Origin: Microscillaceae bacterium
GTDB taxonomy: Bacteria > Bacteroidota > Bacteroidia > Cytophagales > Microscillaceae
Direction of reading: 5' to 3'
Length of the DNA stretch: 64,000 bases
NCBI GenBank assembly: GCA_025054775.1
Contig: JANWZA010000037.1
Span: 23,073 to 87,072, forward strand
Shown here: positions 63,556 through 64,000 of the stretch, in pieces
How positions within the stretch are numbered: the first letter of the stretch is position 1
How the letters are laid out: every line of letters starts with the position of its first letter
The notes under the pieces: generated by a model
The model's input: the letters and a program-made list of their open reading frames with translations, nothing else
What the model was told of the DNA's origin: nothing
Database searches by the model: none
Program-made: the position numbers and the translations under genes

Positions 63556-64000
63556 TATGAATGATTGCGTAAAGGGTACAGAAAATGAGTTCTTTACTAT
63601 ATTCAAGCTAATTTTTTGGGAAAAGAGAGTCTAAGTTAAGTTGAAAAAGAATTAAGTTAGATAAACCTAAAGTGTTGTAGCTCAAGAGATGTGGCATTTA
63701 TAGTTTCACGTTTGAAAACAAGGTTAGTATTTAGTTATAATCGTAACTATTTTTTGCATTAAGCTATTACCAAAAAATGAGGTATGTAATTTCATTTCTC
63801 TTGTATCTTGTAAGAGGAGATTTAAGAGTTAGTAAAAAAAATTAAAAAAATATTGATAGAAATTTGTTTAATTGAGGGGGTTGTTGTATTTTTGCAATCC
63901 CGAAGTGCGGGAGTTGGTTAGAGAGAAGAGAGGTTGTGGGTTTGCAGAAAATTGTGAAAAAAGTTTTGTAAAAATTTGTTGGAGTGAAAAAAAGTATATA
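63556..64000. other. Gene-free end of the window with strong promoter signals
   Basis: No coding frame. The last 140 bases carry one complete promoter (63863-63894) and the beginnings of another: TTTG at 63975-63978 and TATATA at 63995-64000. Nothing else is identifiable. Confidence 0.5.
63863..63894 (+). promoter_or_regulatory. Strong promoter at the window end
   Basis: TTTG at 63863-63866, a 20-base spacer and TATTTTTG at 63887-63894, followed by a GC-rich CAATCCCGAAGTGCGGG. It points toward whatever lies beyond the edge; a second, cut-off promoter may follow at about 63975. Confidence 0.7.

Noticed and set aside
63671..63730. tRNA-like GTTGTAGCTCAAGAG stretch near the window end
   Set aside because: It resembles a D-arm, but no matching acceptor stem, anticodon arm or GTTCRA T-loop follows.
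1..64000. CRISPR array, prophage, insertion sequence or rRNA within the window
   Set aside because: No regularly spaced repeat series, transposase, phage structural gene or rRNA sequence was seen.

Overview
This window is about 64 kb of AT-rich bacterial chromosome from a member of the phylum Bacteroidota, most likely a Cytophagales-type lineage; the genus cannot be fixed from sequence alone. The evidence is a type IX secretion sortase (PorU), a gliding-motility lipoprotein (GldH) directly behind ricT, many small lipoproteins, and promoters that repeatedly fit the Bacteroidota pattern TTTG-N18..20-TAnnTTTG. The content is mostly core housekeeping genes in short operons. No prophage, transposase, rRNA or CRISPR array is visible. 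The intein in gyrA and the single restriction-modification gene are the only clear mobile-type elements.

Layout. 1-3.8 kb: gyrA (5' end outside the window), interrupted at its catalytic tyrosine by a 431-residue intein with LAGLIDADG motifs. 4-7 kb: a MarR regulator, a leucine-rich-repeat protein and a dienelactone-hydrolase-like protein. 7-11 kb: dppC-type permease, SpoIIE-type phosphatase and fmt. 11-18 kb: YfiR-like protein, typA, a protein with an integrase-arm-like N terminus, agmatine deiminase, and a small protein followed by a conserved 521-residue protein of unknown function. 18-25 kb: solitary nuoC, membrane protein, tRNA(CAU)-lipoprotein pair, methyltransferase, alanine dehydrogenase, and the nif3/zinc-ribbon pair. 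25-32 kb: a GH5-like protein lacking its expected nucleophile, folD, tRNA-Arg with two small exported paralogues, and valS. 32-44 kb: porU with a DUF4296 lipoprotein, mfd, a large membrane TPR protein, a 35-residue membrane peptide and dxr. 44-49 kb: membrane Fe-S oxidoreductase and the operon ricT-gldH-sugar epimerase. 49-57 kb: cytosolic NMT1/THI5-like protein, WD40 protein, carboxypeptidase-regulatory-like protein, a type IIG/ISP restriction-modification enzyme, and grpE-dnaJ. 57-64 kb: the operon traB-msrB-kmo, a di-haem peroxidase, a lone PAS protein and N-carbamoylputrescine amidase. The last bases look like strong tandem promoters for something beyond the edge.

Shared roles: envelope and gliding/secretion (PorU, DUF4296, GldH, TPR protein, lipoproteins); translation (fmt, valS, two tRNAs, TypA); stress and repair (Mfd, GrpE-DnaJ, MsrB, di-haem peroxidase); polyamine synthesis, with agmatine deiminase and N-carbamoylputrescine amidase about 47 kb apart.

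The observations most worth checking are: the gyrA intein and the Asp-to-Gly change in its second endonuclease motif; the Glu-to-Lys change at the expected GH5 nucleophile; two tRNA genes each followed within 40 bases by an exported-protein gene; a 20-base direct repeat at 22-base spacing before the N-carbamoylputrescine amidase gene; a 7-1-7 palindrome before the peroxidase gene; and a THI5-like protein with neither a signal peptide nor transporter partners. I found no convincing multi-gene system that is clearly undescribed.
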